Origin: Bugula neritina
Lineage: Eukaryota > Bryozoa > Gymnolaemata > Cheilostomatida > Bugulidae
Reading direction: 5' to 3'
Assembly: GCA_964035545.1 (NCBI GenBank)
Contig: OZ037767.1
Span: 20,748,628 to 20,812,627 of the forward strand
DNA length: 64,000 nucleotides
The first letter of the stretch is position 1. Every line of letters starts with the position of its first letter. Position numbers and translations under genes: made by a program. The notes beneath the pieces were generated by a model. That model did no database searches, was not told where the DNA came from, and saw nothing but the letters and a program-made list of their open reading frames with translations. Of the stretch, positions 37,077-50,184 are shown piece after piece.

Positions 37077-38159
37077 TAATGATTTTATTGTCATTTCATT
37101 GTGGAATCTCACTCGCTGTTCTCAATTCATATTGTGACTGATTAAAATAAAATTGCGAAACTTAAACTAGAAAAGTGGCCAATTAGATCATTATTGCAAA
37201 AAAATTTCTCAGTGTTTGTTCAGCATTTTGACCGTCTGAAATCTGCACAAAACAGCCTGATGTTTACAAACCATTCATGCAGAATTCTAGTCTGTGTTGT
37301 CTAAATAGGAAGCTAAAGTTTACTCCTTCAACTAATATCAAAATCTATCAGTTTCAAACAACTTCAAGAAATATACCTGCAAAAAATTATGATGATGCAA
37401 AAGGTTATGGTTTTAGGTTGTGCCTCACACCCATATGCTCTTTTACAGAATATGTTGTTTGGGCCAAGCAACAAAACAATAAATCTTTAAATATTTTGTT
37501 TTTATAACAAATCCACAACCCAGCCTGTGATATTGGCAGGAAAGTTTGGCGGGTTACCCATACAATTGTCCTATGGGTACGCCTTTGTGTTTTACTGGTT
37601 TTGAATACACCAACAAAAATAGATTGATTTTTACATTCATCAAAACCATAGATTTACTTTTTTAAAATAGAATAAAATTAATTTATTTGAAATTTGTTGG
37701 CATAGCCCCAAGTGCTTGCCATCTATGAATTCATCTGCTTATCGGGGTTTATAACTGTTTATTGCAAATAACTGAACAATTCCAGCTAAAGTTTTAAATT
37801 CTGGTTCTGGGCTCTAATACCTGATCTACATTTAGCCTCAAGTCTTCATTCTTAAATTTGAGGTGATCTGAAGAATCTTCTAGAACCATATAGCAGGAGT
37901 ACCAGAGTATTAATAGCTATGTTACTCAAATTATGTCAGCTATCAGGATTAGCACTTACCATGTCTTAAAACTTGGATTAGCACATCTTCTTTCTGAGAC
38001 CTATCTGCATGATAGCCGCAGATGGTTTGGAAACTTGAGTTGTATTCAGCTCTGATTGAGAAGATTTTGATGAGCTTCACGTTCTTATTTGTTGGGGGAA
38101 AGGCGGGTCTCTCCCTGTTTTTGATTCAGGGGGCGTTCATCATTGCTTGATACATGTCT

Positions 38160-38320
38160 GGGTGTAAAGGTAGAGAGTGGGTAAGTAGAAGTAGATAGTC
38201 ACGAGGTGGATATGTAAGGGGTGTATAGGCATTGAGTGAATAGGTAAGGGGTGGATAGGTAAGGGGTGGATAAATAATGGGTGGATAGGTAAGGGGTGGA
38301 TAGGAAGGGGTAGATAAGTA
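38160..38320. repeat. 15-bp minisatellite, GGTAAGGGGTGGATA
   Basis: About eight to ten units. The G-rich plus strand gives P/L/I-rich ORFs on the minus strand (LTYPPL, LPIHPL), which are artefacts. It shares the GGTAAGGGGT core with the array near 33 kb. Confidence 0.85.
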
Positions 38321-38946
38321 GTTTCCACTCTCATCATAAAGCATTGGTTGCTTCATCATCAATAACAAATCTAAAAATGTAATATTGTTTTTAACAAAAG
38401 TAAATTGATTTCAGAAATAAGTTTCTAATGAGTTTAAAAGTTCTTTTTTATTCTTGGCATACGTATATAACTTTGAAAGTAAAAAAACTTCAAAGTTACT
38501 GCATATTTATAAAAAAAAATATATACTCATTTTAATTTTGGAAGTGCAGACCACCTTTAGGTTAGTAAAACTTCCTTCTTTTTCCACAAAAGAGTATGTC
38601 CAGCTGGCAAACTATTGTATTAACCAATGAAAATTTGTTCCTAAAATAAAGTGTGATTATTGTGGAATTTTTTATAGTAAATATTTAATTTATATTTTCA
38701 TATGCTGCCAATAATTAGAAAAAAAGCCAAAATTATATCACTTCAAGCTTTGATCTGTTTTTTGTAGTGGCCAAAGTTAATTATATTTGTGAGGAACAAT
38801 TTGAGACTCAAGCCAATAATAAGACAAGATTTTTCAGAAAAATAATACTTAATTTTTGATTTTATTAAAAAAAAGGAAAGAGTTTCTCCAAACTATTACA
38901 TAATTAATAGTTTACAATCCTTTTTTTGTTTATCAGGACATTGGAT

Positions 38947-39167
38947 TTAATTTTGGTTTAAACGGGCACCTCCCACTGATTCTGTTACTATAGATAACCT
39001 TTTTGGCTCATCACCCATCATAGCTGGAACTGAAACAAATATTCCATCATTAAAAATTCTATAAGTGTGTGCATTAATTTTATAATAATTTACTGAAACA
39101 TAAATTTGAATAATAATTATGTTTTCTATAGATTCACCTTTAACAATGAATGTACACTGGCTGTCTA
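38947..39167 (-). CDS. Candidate last two exons of an unrecognised minus-strand gene
   Basis: Exon 39167-39138 (acceptor TTGTCATACAG, donor AAAG|GTGAAT) and exon 39029-38947 (acceptor TATTTGTTTCAG) join in phase 1. They give DSQCTFIVKV followed by PAMMGDEPKRLSIVTESVGG and ARLNQN, then TAA. The last exon also has less AT-biased codon use than its surroundings. No upstream exon or protein family could be assigned. Confidence 0.3.
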
Positions 39168-39199
39168 CTGTATGACAATTTGAAAACCTTTTCAATATT

Positions 39200-42100
39200 T
39201 AGCATTTGATTAAATTAAAAATATTTAATAAAACACAACAATTATAGCAAGCAGAAATTTTGCAGTTTTGTATACTCCTGAAAACTCAAAACTTGACTTG
39301 TTTTTATTTGGTCGGTTAACTTGATTTTGTAAGTGCTGAACATAGCATTTCGGTACTATAATATCTTTGTTAAATTAAAGATATGATACTACCATAATGA
39401 TCTGGTAATTATAACTATACTATGCAAAGTTGACACACCAGTAATATGTCTTAGAGTTATATTAAACTAGCAATTGGTTGTATGCTGTTATATAATGTGT
39501 CAATTTATACAGCTGAATTAGTTCATTAAAATTCTTTGCTTATAAGAAAATAACTTTTGTACTGAATGCTCTGCACTTCAGCCATTATTTTCCAATTAAC
39601 AAGTGTTATAGCATACATTTGGCTTTCATGTCCAAACAACTGGGTAATTGGAAACAAAGCCTTGTGGACTTTTTTGTTAATTAATGCAAATATCTATATT
39701 ATATATCTGAAAATCATTTTTTATCTTCAACACCTGGCCTCAGATTAATTGAACTTTGCTGATAATTGATTGGGTTTATTGGGTATGACATGATGACCAT
39801 GTTAGAACTGTAACTGGCATCCAAATACACATATGCTATTTATAGTAACACAGGCTCTGGTTTACGAATTGATGTTATCCCCATAATATATTGGCTGTAA
39901 CATTTTACCAGCTGGAGGTATAATTCAAACGAATACCTTTATGTAATTAAGTCGCCCTTGGTTCCTGGATTAAACCAACGCCAAATGGCCTGTAAGCCTT
40001 CCAGGAGGTGACAAATCAGAAGCCAAAATACTGACAAGAAATTTACAGCCTGTTTTATGGAAAAAAATTCAGGAATACAATATTAAGTAGTTTTATCTAA
40101 TTTTTCTGCTTATTCTAACCAATCGATTATTCTGAAAACGCAATAGAAACATCGTACCACTAAACTAGATATAACTTAGAATTTCTCTGAGGGCACATAT
40201 AATTTTATTAAAACTCAACAATATAACTAATTGGCAACATACTCTATATGTTAAAAAGCTAACATAATTCTTAAAGCATTCAAAGATTTATTTCTCTCAC
40301 TGAGTCTTCAGTTAAATGAAGCCGTATTTATTATTCATTTTTATGACTGGATATGCAAGCTCATATGCAAGTTAGAAGCCATATGCTTCATAACCCCAAG
40401 CTAAACTGTGACTCAAATACACAAAATTCTGCTAAAAATTACGAAATTATTCAACTTAGCACGCTCTTTGCTCACTGCTAACACAAAAAAAGTTGTTTTC
40501 ATATGAAAATTTTTGATGAAAAAACCAATATTTCTTTTCAGGCTGAGAGAATGCCGGCTTCACGTATATACATTCAGAGCAATTCAGCAGCTATAATCTT
40601 GAAAACCGATAAACCATTGCAGAATACACTTTTGAAAATACAGAAATATCGCAGCTACAGCTGTTTGAAGATTTGCACAATTAAGTTAATCAGAACAAAA
40701 TCTTTTGACCATATATCGACATTAGAGAATTACTAGATATTAGGATCTGGCAAGTGAATTAATTTGTTTAAAGATTAAATAATTGTACGGCTTCTTTATT
40801 AGGTTGTGCACTTGTAGCTGGCTAATTGCATATTGTCACCAGGTGGTCTTGTCTTTCTTCTTATCGGAGCTACCTATAGCTGACAAGAGCAAACCCCATC
40901 TATTATATAACAAAAATATTATGTTAAGTATAATTATTTATGTATTATATTAATTATGTGTTATATCAGTTATATATTATAGTGTTTTCATTTTATTAAC
41001 ACAATCAATTGCTTTTTAAATTATATATATATATATTATATATATACCCACGCATAATGTATACTGATCAAAGTTACAATCTACAAGCAAGTATAAGGTT
41101 TGCTTGCACTTGGCTGTAGGTATTAAAAATTAATTAAAATCATATAAATGTACAGATTCAGTTGTATATTGACCAGTTCCAATTAATTTAAACTTCAAAG
41201 CTTAAAAAATAGTATTCTGCAAAAAAAACATATTACAATTTCTCCAATGTACAGAAACAGGAAAAGTAATCGGCAGTTGTGCTATAGACCAAATTCAAGA
41301 GACATAGAAGTCTATCAGCTGCTGCTTGTAGCAGTTTTCAGCTGAAATATAATCAATGAAGTTCTCCACTTCCTTTGGTCTGCTTTAAAAGACTTAAATA
41401 TTGGAAGTCAGCCATAGTTCTAAAGTTAGATCATAGATTGCAACAGGGTGTCTGGCCTTCAGACAGTGTTTCACAATGAGTTTCAAATTGTGCTGTTGCA
41501 AGCTGTTTCAATATTGCTTCACACAAATATAGAGGTAATTGTAAGTGCGTGTTCAACAGATTGTGCAATATTGCGACATTTATGTTGTACAATAAATACT
41601 GGTTGTACTTTTACTCTCCAAGTTACAACTACAAAATAAATAATTATGGTAGATTTCAGGTTTTGAATTTTAGTATTTAATATATTCTTCTGAAAATCAT
41701 GAAACATATTGGGCGTAAAAACCCACTTCGAGTTGCAATTAAAATTTGGCAATAAAAATATATAGAGCATTATTTGTAAACTTACTGGCAAAGTTTTACT
41801 CTATTATTATTACTCTAATTTTGCTTGAGTTTGGTCAATATAATATATCAGTTGTAAAGACGATCCCATAATCCTTTAGAGTTTAGAGTTTAGGATGACA
41901 CACAGTCCCACAATTCCACAGTAGTAAATACAGTCCCACAATTCCACAGTAGTAAATACAGTCCCACAATTCCACAGTAGTAAATACACCCCCCTCTCAT
42001 CCCCCCTCCCCCCATAGAAGTAGCCATATAAAACATAAATTACGGTAGATTGAGGGTGATTAGCCTCGAGAATTGAACGCGGGCCAACGTTTACTCACTC

Positions 42101-43570
42101 ACTCTATGATATCATACTGAACCTGCAAGAGGAAAGACCTGGTCCACAGCCACCCAAGTCCTGTTTTGTAGCCACTATTTCCGTTACCATTAGCTGATGC
42201 ACTGCATATGATTATGTAAATACTAATATTTTGCAACATTTTGTTGTAATGCTTTTATTTTTGTTTCAATAATTCCCACGGTGTCATGTCGTTTTTGTTA
42301 CATTCTGGTCAAACATGATTTGTTCCAAAGTCTTTGTTCCTGCATGGTGTTAGTTTGAGGTAGACTCATACAAAATTTGAAAAAGTTTCTATAAATACTT
42401 ATGTTAAATTGAGTAGAAAGTTTAATGCATCAGTGCATTTTATATTAATACAGTGTTAGATATTGGTTCTAGGTCATTTATATCTTGATGTAATAAATTT
42501 GATGGGACGATAATTTAACGATTTTAGATCTTGTTTTGATTGAAACATAAATTAAAATACAAAATTATTATATAATTGATTTACAGTCAATATAAGTCAT
42601 CTCTCATAATCAATCACTGATGGCTTCATTATGGAAACTGCTTTAGAATACATAATTATTTGAATATGTGTCCATGCAGGATTATTTAAGTAAATCAAAT
42701 GCATTTTATCAACAGTAGTTATCTCCTCTTACTTTTTCCAAATAGTTATCTGCAGGACAATGAGAATCTCCCAATAGCTTACCACTCTTTTGTGCTTAAC
42801 TTTTTAAGTTTAAGGCTCAAAAAATTACCTATACAGTAATATTTATATTTTCTATATGATGATTTTCAACATCTATTTGGCATTATAGCATCAATATTTG
42901 AAAATTGACATGATCATGTGGCTCCCCAAGCAAAAAAACATGTCCATCTAATAGTGCTGAAATAATTACAGCTATAATTTTGAGATTATTCATTTAAAAA
43001 CTTCTTTGGTTAGTTATCTATATGGTAGTATCCTAAGGAAGGATTTACTGCAGATACAAAGCAATGATGCGTTTTCCTGCCGTTAAACATGACACTGCAA
43101 AATGCTCGAGATAGCAAAGCTCTATTGGATAAACTCTTGCTGATCTAATTTAGTGAGTTACACACATCAAACTGCATCATAATAGATTGCATAAAAATAG
43201 AGACTTGCACTCAATAAATTGCACCCTACAATTAAAATTTAAGTGAATGTTTGGAGTTATCTTCTCAAATAAATATATGATTGACCTAACAATTTCCATG
43301 TTTGCATTGTTTTTGACTGCTGTGATTTGGCAATTCACTAAAAAATTTGTTTTTAGGCAGCTTCACTCACATCAGTTTTTCTTAAATGGCCTTTTTAGCT
43401 TTTCAAAACTCACATTTCATTTTATAGAAGGTTGTTTTCCCTTGTGTTTGGTAATTGTGTCCACGTGACACGAGGTGATTGAGCTATAGGCCCGCTTAAA
43501 GTTTATTTTTTACCCAAAAATATTTATTTACAATAAGTGATAATAGCACGGCTAGTTAGTGTACACAGCC
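39200..43570. other. AT-rich interval with isolated exon-like frames
   Basis: A plus-strand stretch at 41463-41534 has a good acceptor (GTCTGGCCTTCAG), an open frame VFHNEFQIVLLQAVSILLHT and a GT donor, but no partner. Another open frame starts after an acceptor at 40542 (ERMPASRIYIQSNSAA) and ends at 40736. GC-richer DNA at about 39950-40030 could be a conserved element. No gene can be assembled. Confidence 0.4.
41903..42015. repeat. 28-bp perfect tandem triplication plus C-rich tail
   Basis: Three identical 28-bp units begin with CAGTCCCACAATTCCACAGT at 41903, 41931 and 41959. A pyrimidine tract rich in runs of six or seven C follows to about 42015. Identity across copies implies a recent expansion. 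Confidence 0.9.
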
Positions 43571-43577
43571 TAAGGGG

Positions 43578-43770
43578 TTAGCCAGCAGTATTTCAGTTAG
43601 AGCACTAGCCTAGTAAACCTGCCAATAGCTCAAATCCGAGTCAAGACCATTGGTGATGTTAGGAAAGGCATTCAGCAACTGGTCTTTCGCCACAATAGAA
43701 AACAAACCCTTAGTCCGCTTAGAAACTCTCTTCATCTAATAGAGATTTCAAACCCACACCAGTGTGAACA
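43578..43770 (+). mobile_element. tRNA-derived SINE, copy 3 (worn)
   Basis: Diverged copy. It has an A-box region CAGTTAGAGCACTAG, a B box decayed to GCTCAAATCCG, then the shared core GACCATTGGTGATGTTAGGA and the tail segment CCCTTAGTCCGCTTAGAAAC, parallel to copies 1 and 2. The core is better preserved than the promoter boxes. Confidence 0.65.
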
Positions 43771-44749
43771 TTGAATGATAGCAGATAATAAATAAATAGA
43801 TCAAAAATTTATCTTTATACCATAAACATTACAGAGGCAGCTTTAAGAATTGAATCAAAGATATTTTCAACATGTTTTAGTCTGTGCACATTGGGTAGTT
43901 AGAAAGTGAAATGTAAATTGCAACCACTGCCTTTTGCTAGTAAGACAGAATTATTATGACTAATTTGGCAAATTATGTTGATAGTATTGTAAAGAAATGT
44001 GCCCATGAGTGTAAATTTGTGATACCTAAATACTCTATTTGAGCCAATCAAAGTTTTGAAACACGCCGATTTATTTGACCTCCTCACTGTTGATGCTTAA
44101 GCGAAGTACCTACAGGTATGACTTGCATTTCAAATTATAAGCAAAATCTCAGAGTTTAGGCTATTTTACTCATACAGGACAACTAACTGTAATGAGAAGA
44201 CAACTACTGTATTTAATATTTACTTGCAAACAATTTATTCATTTGCAAAATGTAACAACACAGTATTTGCACTGTGATATGTTATACTAAAATATATAAA
44301 ACAAGAGCTTTGTTGTGCCTTACAATTAAATTGTGCCACAAGTCAACTGGAATGTTACAGTAAAGAACAGTAAGTAGAAAATAGGGTTAGGAATGCATTT
44401 ACAAAAAAACAACTAAAATAAAGGTTATATAATTTAATTACCGTAAAAAGTGAAAACCAATTTTTTACTTTACACTCCTTGCAATATTTTAAAAAACTTA
44501 ACACAGCCATTAGAAAGAAACTGTCAGAAATTCCTTAAAAATGCAACTGTAAGATTTCAAAACATAAAAAAGTTCATAAAAAAGTTATTAGCTCACAATT
44601 TAGACACAGTAACAAAACAGCAGACAACTCCCAATTATCTTACAGCCCACATCACAAGCTTGGGCAGCTACTTTGTAAACCAGAGTTGAAGTGAACAATA
44701 TATATTCATATTTAATATTATACAGTGTGAGCATGAGGGGGAAAGAGTC

Positions 44750-47153
44750 TCACAACAGAGCCCTGCTGCCGAGGATCAGGAAGGTCAGCATTGGCAACAT
44801 ACTTCCTTTAAGAGAAGGGGCGTCATTGCATAAGTCTGTCAGACACGTACACCTCGTCCCAGAAAGGCCAAACACGTATTCCGTGTCTTGATTACGGTTG
44901 CAGCTCCACACTGAGCTCTGCCATCTCAATGATCTCTCACATGATCTTTTAACTGAAATACAAAGTAATAAGACCAACTTTGAAAGGGTTCATTGTTCAA
45001 ACAAACACTCACCACTCTGTTCTCCCTAGCCACTCTCTCTCCCTCTCCTCTCATAACTCCCTCCCCCTCCTTCCCCCCCTCTTTCTCTCTCACTACTGTA
45101 TTATCTCACTTACAGCTTAAAGGGTATACAAATTTCCTCATTAACACAGAGAACTTCTACTAAATTCTAGAAGCTAATGCTATATCTAGCCAGTGGTTTT
45201 TAACTCATACAAACAGTTTATGCACATTGTAACATTACTGGTCAACGTTGCATAAAAATATTAACAATATTGAATTCCTTAGCAGATAATCTCCCGATTA
45301 ACAGTTCTGTGGTAACTATAGCAACAGCTACAGATTTGTTTATCCCAGCTAATGGAATAGACCTTGAAGGATGGTAGCAACATAATGCTGGTTTTCACTC
45401 ACAACACTATATGCCATATCATAGATCTTATAGTAGCTGCTGCTACAATAGCACAGAACATGCATGGGTGTACAGTGAGCTGCCACTAGTAGTCTGGGGG
45501 CTGCGGGTTGCAGGTATAAACAACTACATAGCTTATTGTGAGTGCTGATGGGGGTGCTTCTAGCTCAGCTTTGTAATATAAATATAAGCTACACCTGTAG
45601 TGATTTTTTGGTAAAAAGTAAAAAAGTAAACAAATGATGCTGAAGCTAAAAATTTTCTAATATTTAATAGTGAAAGGTAAGAAGAGAAGAAATGAAAATG
45701 CATACATTAAGCTGGTCTAGTATATTACAAGAACATGGGCCTGAACCTAACAAGACGCTTTATATATCTTAAACTAAACCAACAGAGTTGTGGGAGTAAT
45801 CCCCCTTCTTCCCATCTCACTAAACAAACAGTATGACTCACTGATCATGAAACCAGAGCTGAAAATCTTCTCCTTAACGCAGGCGGCACACCCTTTCTCT
45901 ATTGTAGCTCCCCTGTTTAGGAGAAAAGTGTCGTCACACACTTCTGGGATCTCATTATTCACATCAGTTGTGTCACACACATAACAGTTGATGGTTGCCT
46001 CAGCTGTGGAACAATACAATGCACTTATAAGTTAAAACTGAATTAAATGTTGCTAGATTAGTTGGGTTCTAAGTCTAAAGTTGCGTTTATACCTTTCCTG
46101 AAAAAAGTTACGATTTTCAGTTAATATCACTTGCCTGAGTACCCCTTTATAGTTTTACTGAAAATCGGTAAAATCATATTGATGCAGAAGCCCACTTTAT
46201 AATATTAAAATATAACTCGCTTAATGGCTATAACTGATTGATATTGACTTTATCTTATAAATATTTATAATAAGGTAGCTAGTAGTGGTAAGTTTAACCG
46301 TAAGCGTAGATAGTCATAGTTATAGTAACTAATATTAGCATTATGATTAGTATTATTAATATTATAGGAATAGTAATACTATTAGTATTACTATTACTAA
46401 GTATAATACTAATAGTAATAGTATTAGTTTTAGTATTACTATTATTATTTAGTATTAGCATTATCATTATGACTACATCTATACTTAACCTTTAGTCATA
46501 CTTTAATAAAAATCTTATAGACACCTATAGCCTACAAGTTTAAGTATAACTTATAAATTAAATATAAGATTACTGATTAGGTAAAGTTAAACTTGAAAAT
46601 TATAACCAATTTATAACTTACAGCTACAGTTTTAGTTTATCTTTTAGAGTCAGACTGAGCTATAGATATTTACTTTTAGATAATCGTCATTATAATATTT
46701 CATCACTCTATTACTATCACTATGACTGTGGTCATAGATTAAAATAATCATAAATCATATATCACAATCATAGTTATTATAATAACAAATACAATAATGA
46801 ATAATCTAAATATATAAATATTATATTTATAGTATTAATTATAATATTTAGATTAAATATTTAAATTAAATACCAATAAACTTATAAAATATATAACTTA
46901 AACCTAATAGTAATACTAATACCTTATAAGTTTAAGTTGTTATTATTAACTTCAACTTTGAGTTAAACTTAAAGTCAAAGTGAAATTAAAAGTTCCACTC
47001 ACACTGTCAGGTAAAACACTCCCAGTTTTACTTTTACTTTTAGTTTATGTTATACAAAAATAATTTGTTGCAAGTGAAAAAATACTCCAACTTACTTGAC
47101 ATAATGCAATGTAGAAGTAGAACAAGAAATATATTAGTCACGCGCCACTCCAT
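44750..47153 (-). CDS. Ly6/uPAR three-finger protein, GPI-anchored (sleepless/quiver-like)
   Basis: Small secreted, membrane-tethered three-finger protein. Relatives modulate ion channels or receptors, or organise junctions. Exons: 47153-47096, 46003-45842, 44952-44750. All are phase 1, 423 nt, 140 residues. Residues 1-19 form a signal peptide (EWRVTNIFLVLLLHCIMS). Exactly ten cysteines follow, at 26, 29, 42, 58, 61, 78, 91, 108, 110 and 115, including the start NCYVC and the closing CTCLTDLCND with the family-typical C-N. The end is a hydrophobic GPI-type tail (MLPMLTFLILGSRALL). Two phase-1 donors exist for exon 2. The one chosen (ATCA|GTGAGT) gives ten cysteines and an IKRSC junction like that of sleepless-type proteins. 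The downstream one (TTTA|GTGAGA) would add an eleventh cysteine. Subfamily assignment is tentative. Confidence 0.85.
45010..45095. repeat. CT-rich tract within the Ly6 gene
   Basis: Pyrimidine-rich low-complexity stretch (CTCTCTCCCTCTCC, CCCCCTCC, CTTTCTCTCTC) in the second intron. Confidence 0.7.
46250..47060. repeat. Cryptically simple AT-rich block in Ly6 intron 1
   Basis: Dense, drifting iterations of TAGTATTACTATTA, AATACTAATAGTAAT and AGTTTAAGTT-like words, with frequent local dyads but no fixed unit. The style matches blocks at 52.2-53.2, 53.7-54.3, 56.7-57.6 and 58.5-58.7 kb. Confidence 0.6.
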
Positions 47154-47639
47154 ATCCTTACTGTTACTGTAAGTTGAAGTTCAAATGATTGAGTGAGTGA
47201 ATGGTCACAAAACGATTAGCGCTAGTAGTTAGTAGTTAGTAGTAATGATAATAATATTGTGTCAAGGTAGGTCGTACAGTACATCTCCACACATTCGATT
47301 ATTCGAAGATTGAACACTAACCACGGGAAGAAAACTTCCGCAATTACATATTTTAAACCTTCCTCCATTACACAGTACGCAGGTTCAGCAAATGGTGCAG
47401 CTGCAACAAACGTGCATCATGTGTCAATTATTATAAAATTATAATATATCTTTATTTCACATAAATTATAGTATATTATATCATTATATATTCCTGTTAC
47501 CCGAACAGGACAAAGCGGAGATAGGTGGGAATGGGTGAAAATATTATTATCTTATAAACACCTGTTCTATCAATTCCCATGTTGCATACTACACATAACT
47601 AAAGCACATCAATGCACAGAAAATGTTGCATCAAGAAGT

Positions 47640-48850
47640 ACATTGACTAAGGTGTAGTACATTGTGGATCTCTTTAAAGCTTTTAACACTGCTAATATAG
47701 TAGCTCTATGGCAAGTTAGGAAGTGCCTATAAGGTTGTTCTCCCAAGTTTGTAAACATGATCATGCAGTTGCATTAAAATCAGGTGGGACAGTTCAGGTT
47801 AGATAATGAACTTTTAAAACCATTCAAAATCTACAATGGCATGAAACATAGATGTGTTCTTGCTTCCACTCTCTTCTTAATCTTTTTTAGTGTGACAATA
47901 AATCATGCTTTTTCAAGGTCTGATGAAGGAAAACACAATACTGCAACCTGGGTAGCAATCGTTTTAACCTTAGGCAGCTAAGATCTCATACCAAGACACT
48001 GCAGTTACTTGTTCATAAGCTTCTCTTTGCTGACAATACCGTCTTAGTTTCTCACAGTGAATCAGATTTGCAGCGATTGGTAACTGATTTTGCTAGCTCT
48101 GTGAGCCCGAAGAACACCAAAGCTCTATTTCAGCCAGTTTCAAGCAAGTTTTATCACCAACCACACATCTCTATTGACAACACAGAGCTAAATGCAGTTC
48201 ATTGCTTTAACTACCTCGGAAGCAGAATCTCTTCTGATGCACAGATTGAAAAAAGACAGATGAGGCACACAGAGCATTTGATAGACTCGACGAAAAAATG
48301 TGGAAAAATAGAGAACTAAGGTTAGACACTATGTTAAGCCTTTACGAAGCCATAGTATTGACTACCTTACTAAATGGGCGTGGGTTCTATATGAACATCA
48401 GGTCAAAAGTCGGGATCGATTCCACTATGACATTAATTTTGAACTATCCCTAAATAATAGCGAGATCATGTTCCTGATGTCACAGTGCTGGAAAAATCGA
48501 AATAGGGTACTAAAACATCAACTTTATTGGGCTGGTCACATAGCTAGAATGCCTAAAGACGAAACTTATGTAGGTCTGCCTAAAAGAAGATACAAAGACC
48601 TGTCTGCCTCTAAACCCATTAGATGCGCACTACTCAACTCTGGACCAAGCTTGCTAGCTTATTGACCGTTCTGCTTGGCAGGCAGCTATTCTCGGGGTAT
48701 TTGAAGCAAAGCGTAGCATATTCTGTTAAAAACAGATAAAAAGGTCCTGAGTTGTCCAACTCTTGCAGACTCATCATATCACTGGGTTAGGTACAGCTGC
48801 AAATTTGCTAATTAGCCACCAACGTCCTCGTGAGAAAAACTGATATGTGC
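47640..48850 (+). mobile_element. Degenerate non-LTR retrotransposon (LINE) reverse-transcriptase remnant
   Basis: Reading across three frames in order gives VDLFKAFNTANIVALWQVRK, FKIYNGMKHRCVLASTLFLI, LLFADNTVLVSHSES (the YADD-type catalytic motif reduced to FADN), NAVHCFNYLGSRISSDAQIE, AIVLTTLLNGRGF, LYWAGHIARMPKDE, KRRYKDL and IDRSAWQAAILGVFEAKRS. This order matches the reverse-transcriptase and C-terminal region of LINE polymerases of the jockey/CR1-like type. Frameshifts and stops break it, there is no endonuclease domain, and no 5' end is visible. It is a dead 5'-truncated copy between the Ly6 and STI1-like genes. The short ORFs at 47784-47981, 48068-48319 and 48468-48665 are pieces of it. 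Confidence 0.85.
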
Positions 48851-50180
48851 TGGGTATCCATTAGCATCTTTGTTCTTTATTCTTATGCAACACATCTTCT
48901 GTTTATGCACATTTTTTATGTCTTTTATTATTTTTTTTGGTAGTTCTTATGTATAACTTCTCTCTAATTTGTCTTCTGCTACAAAGTTTTACCATACTAA
49001 ATTGCAATAATATGTAGATATGAAGTTTGATGATTTGGCACATGAAAGAGAAGACAGCTATGTGTGTAAATTTGTTAATGATATTATTGTGGTGAAATAA
49101 ACAAATGATACTATAATAAATATCAACAGCTACACAATGTAATATAAACTGATGAGTTTATTGTTCAACACAACCTCAAAATTATTATACACACAATAAT
49201 TTAAATGTATTATATAATTTTAACCCAGAAAGTTAACACACAAAATAAAACATCAAAGTCACCAAACAGCTTCTGCATAAATTACTATTAATTTATAATG
49301 GAAATAACAGCAGTAAAAGCTAAGAGTAAAATTGTAGCTGCACAGTTCCATGCTTGATAAGGCTGCCATGGTAACCAATAATACTAAAAGAGTGGACAGA
49401 AAGTTGTCTGCTTATGTATAAAACATGAGGAGACAAAATGAGAAATTCTAATGCGTAAAAAACGCAAACACAGAGCTTTGAAGATCTTCTAGGTAAGTTT
49501 TTTAAAAGTGAGTTGGCAATAATACAAAAACATGATTTCAAAGAAGAGACCAAGTATGAGAAGTTATCTACCCATTGAAGCACACGTTTTATAGAAACTG
49601 AACTAGAAGCTCAATAATTGTCAGATTCACAGCCAAGCTGTAGGAGTTTAGTCTCTCTCAAAGGCCAACAGCCCATGGTCCACAAGAATCCTAACTTTTT
49701 CTTGGAACTCCCTACCTCCCTCCTGAAGCAACCTAGAAAATGCCACACATCCAACTATATTTTCAAGTTTAATATATTCATTGCAGTATTGCCCGACATT
49801 CAGTTTTATAAAAGTATATACTCCGAGCTTCCAGTAACAGCTCTTCCCATATTGCTATGTCACATGATCAGTGGCTCACCTTTGACCTTGAAATCAATTT
49901 TTCGAAAAGTTACGAAGAACTTATTTAGGAAAACCCAAAAACACCCGTGAATTCAGCAACACCTACCAATGTTCTATAAAAGAGATAGTTGATGATAAAA
50001 TAAATGTAAAGTCATCTGCAGTTGGAAGTAATGCAAGCTTGTCTACTAACACTACGATGTTTTATAAAGTTGACTGCATACCTAGCATACTCACTGCATT
50101 TGTTTGCAACAAAATCAAAATGTGTAATAATACTATATATCTATAATATTATAAGTATGAGGCACCCAAGATGTATACTT
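48851..50180. other. Interval between LINE remnant and STI1-like gene
   Basis: Contains ORFs on both strands (49320-49583 minus, 49618-49950 plus) without convincing domains. The final exon and 3' end of the STI1-like gene probably lie here but could not be fixed. One possible last exon follows an acceptor CTCTTTTATAG near 49998 on the minus strand and is short. Confidence 0.4.
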
Positions 50181-50184
50181 TTTG

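Noticed and set aside
38126-38368. Proline-rich minus-strand ORFs
   Set aside because: Products of the 15-bp GGTAAGGGGTGGATA array.
45790-45984. Plus-strand ORF across Ly6 exon 2
   Set aside because: Opposite-strand shadow of the cysteine-rich coding exon.
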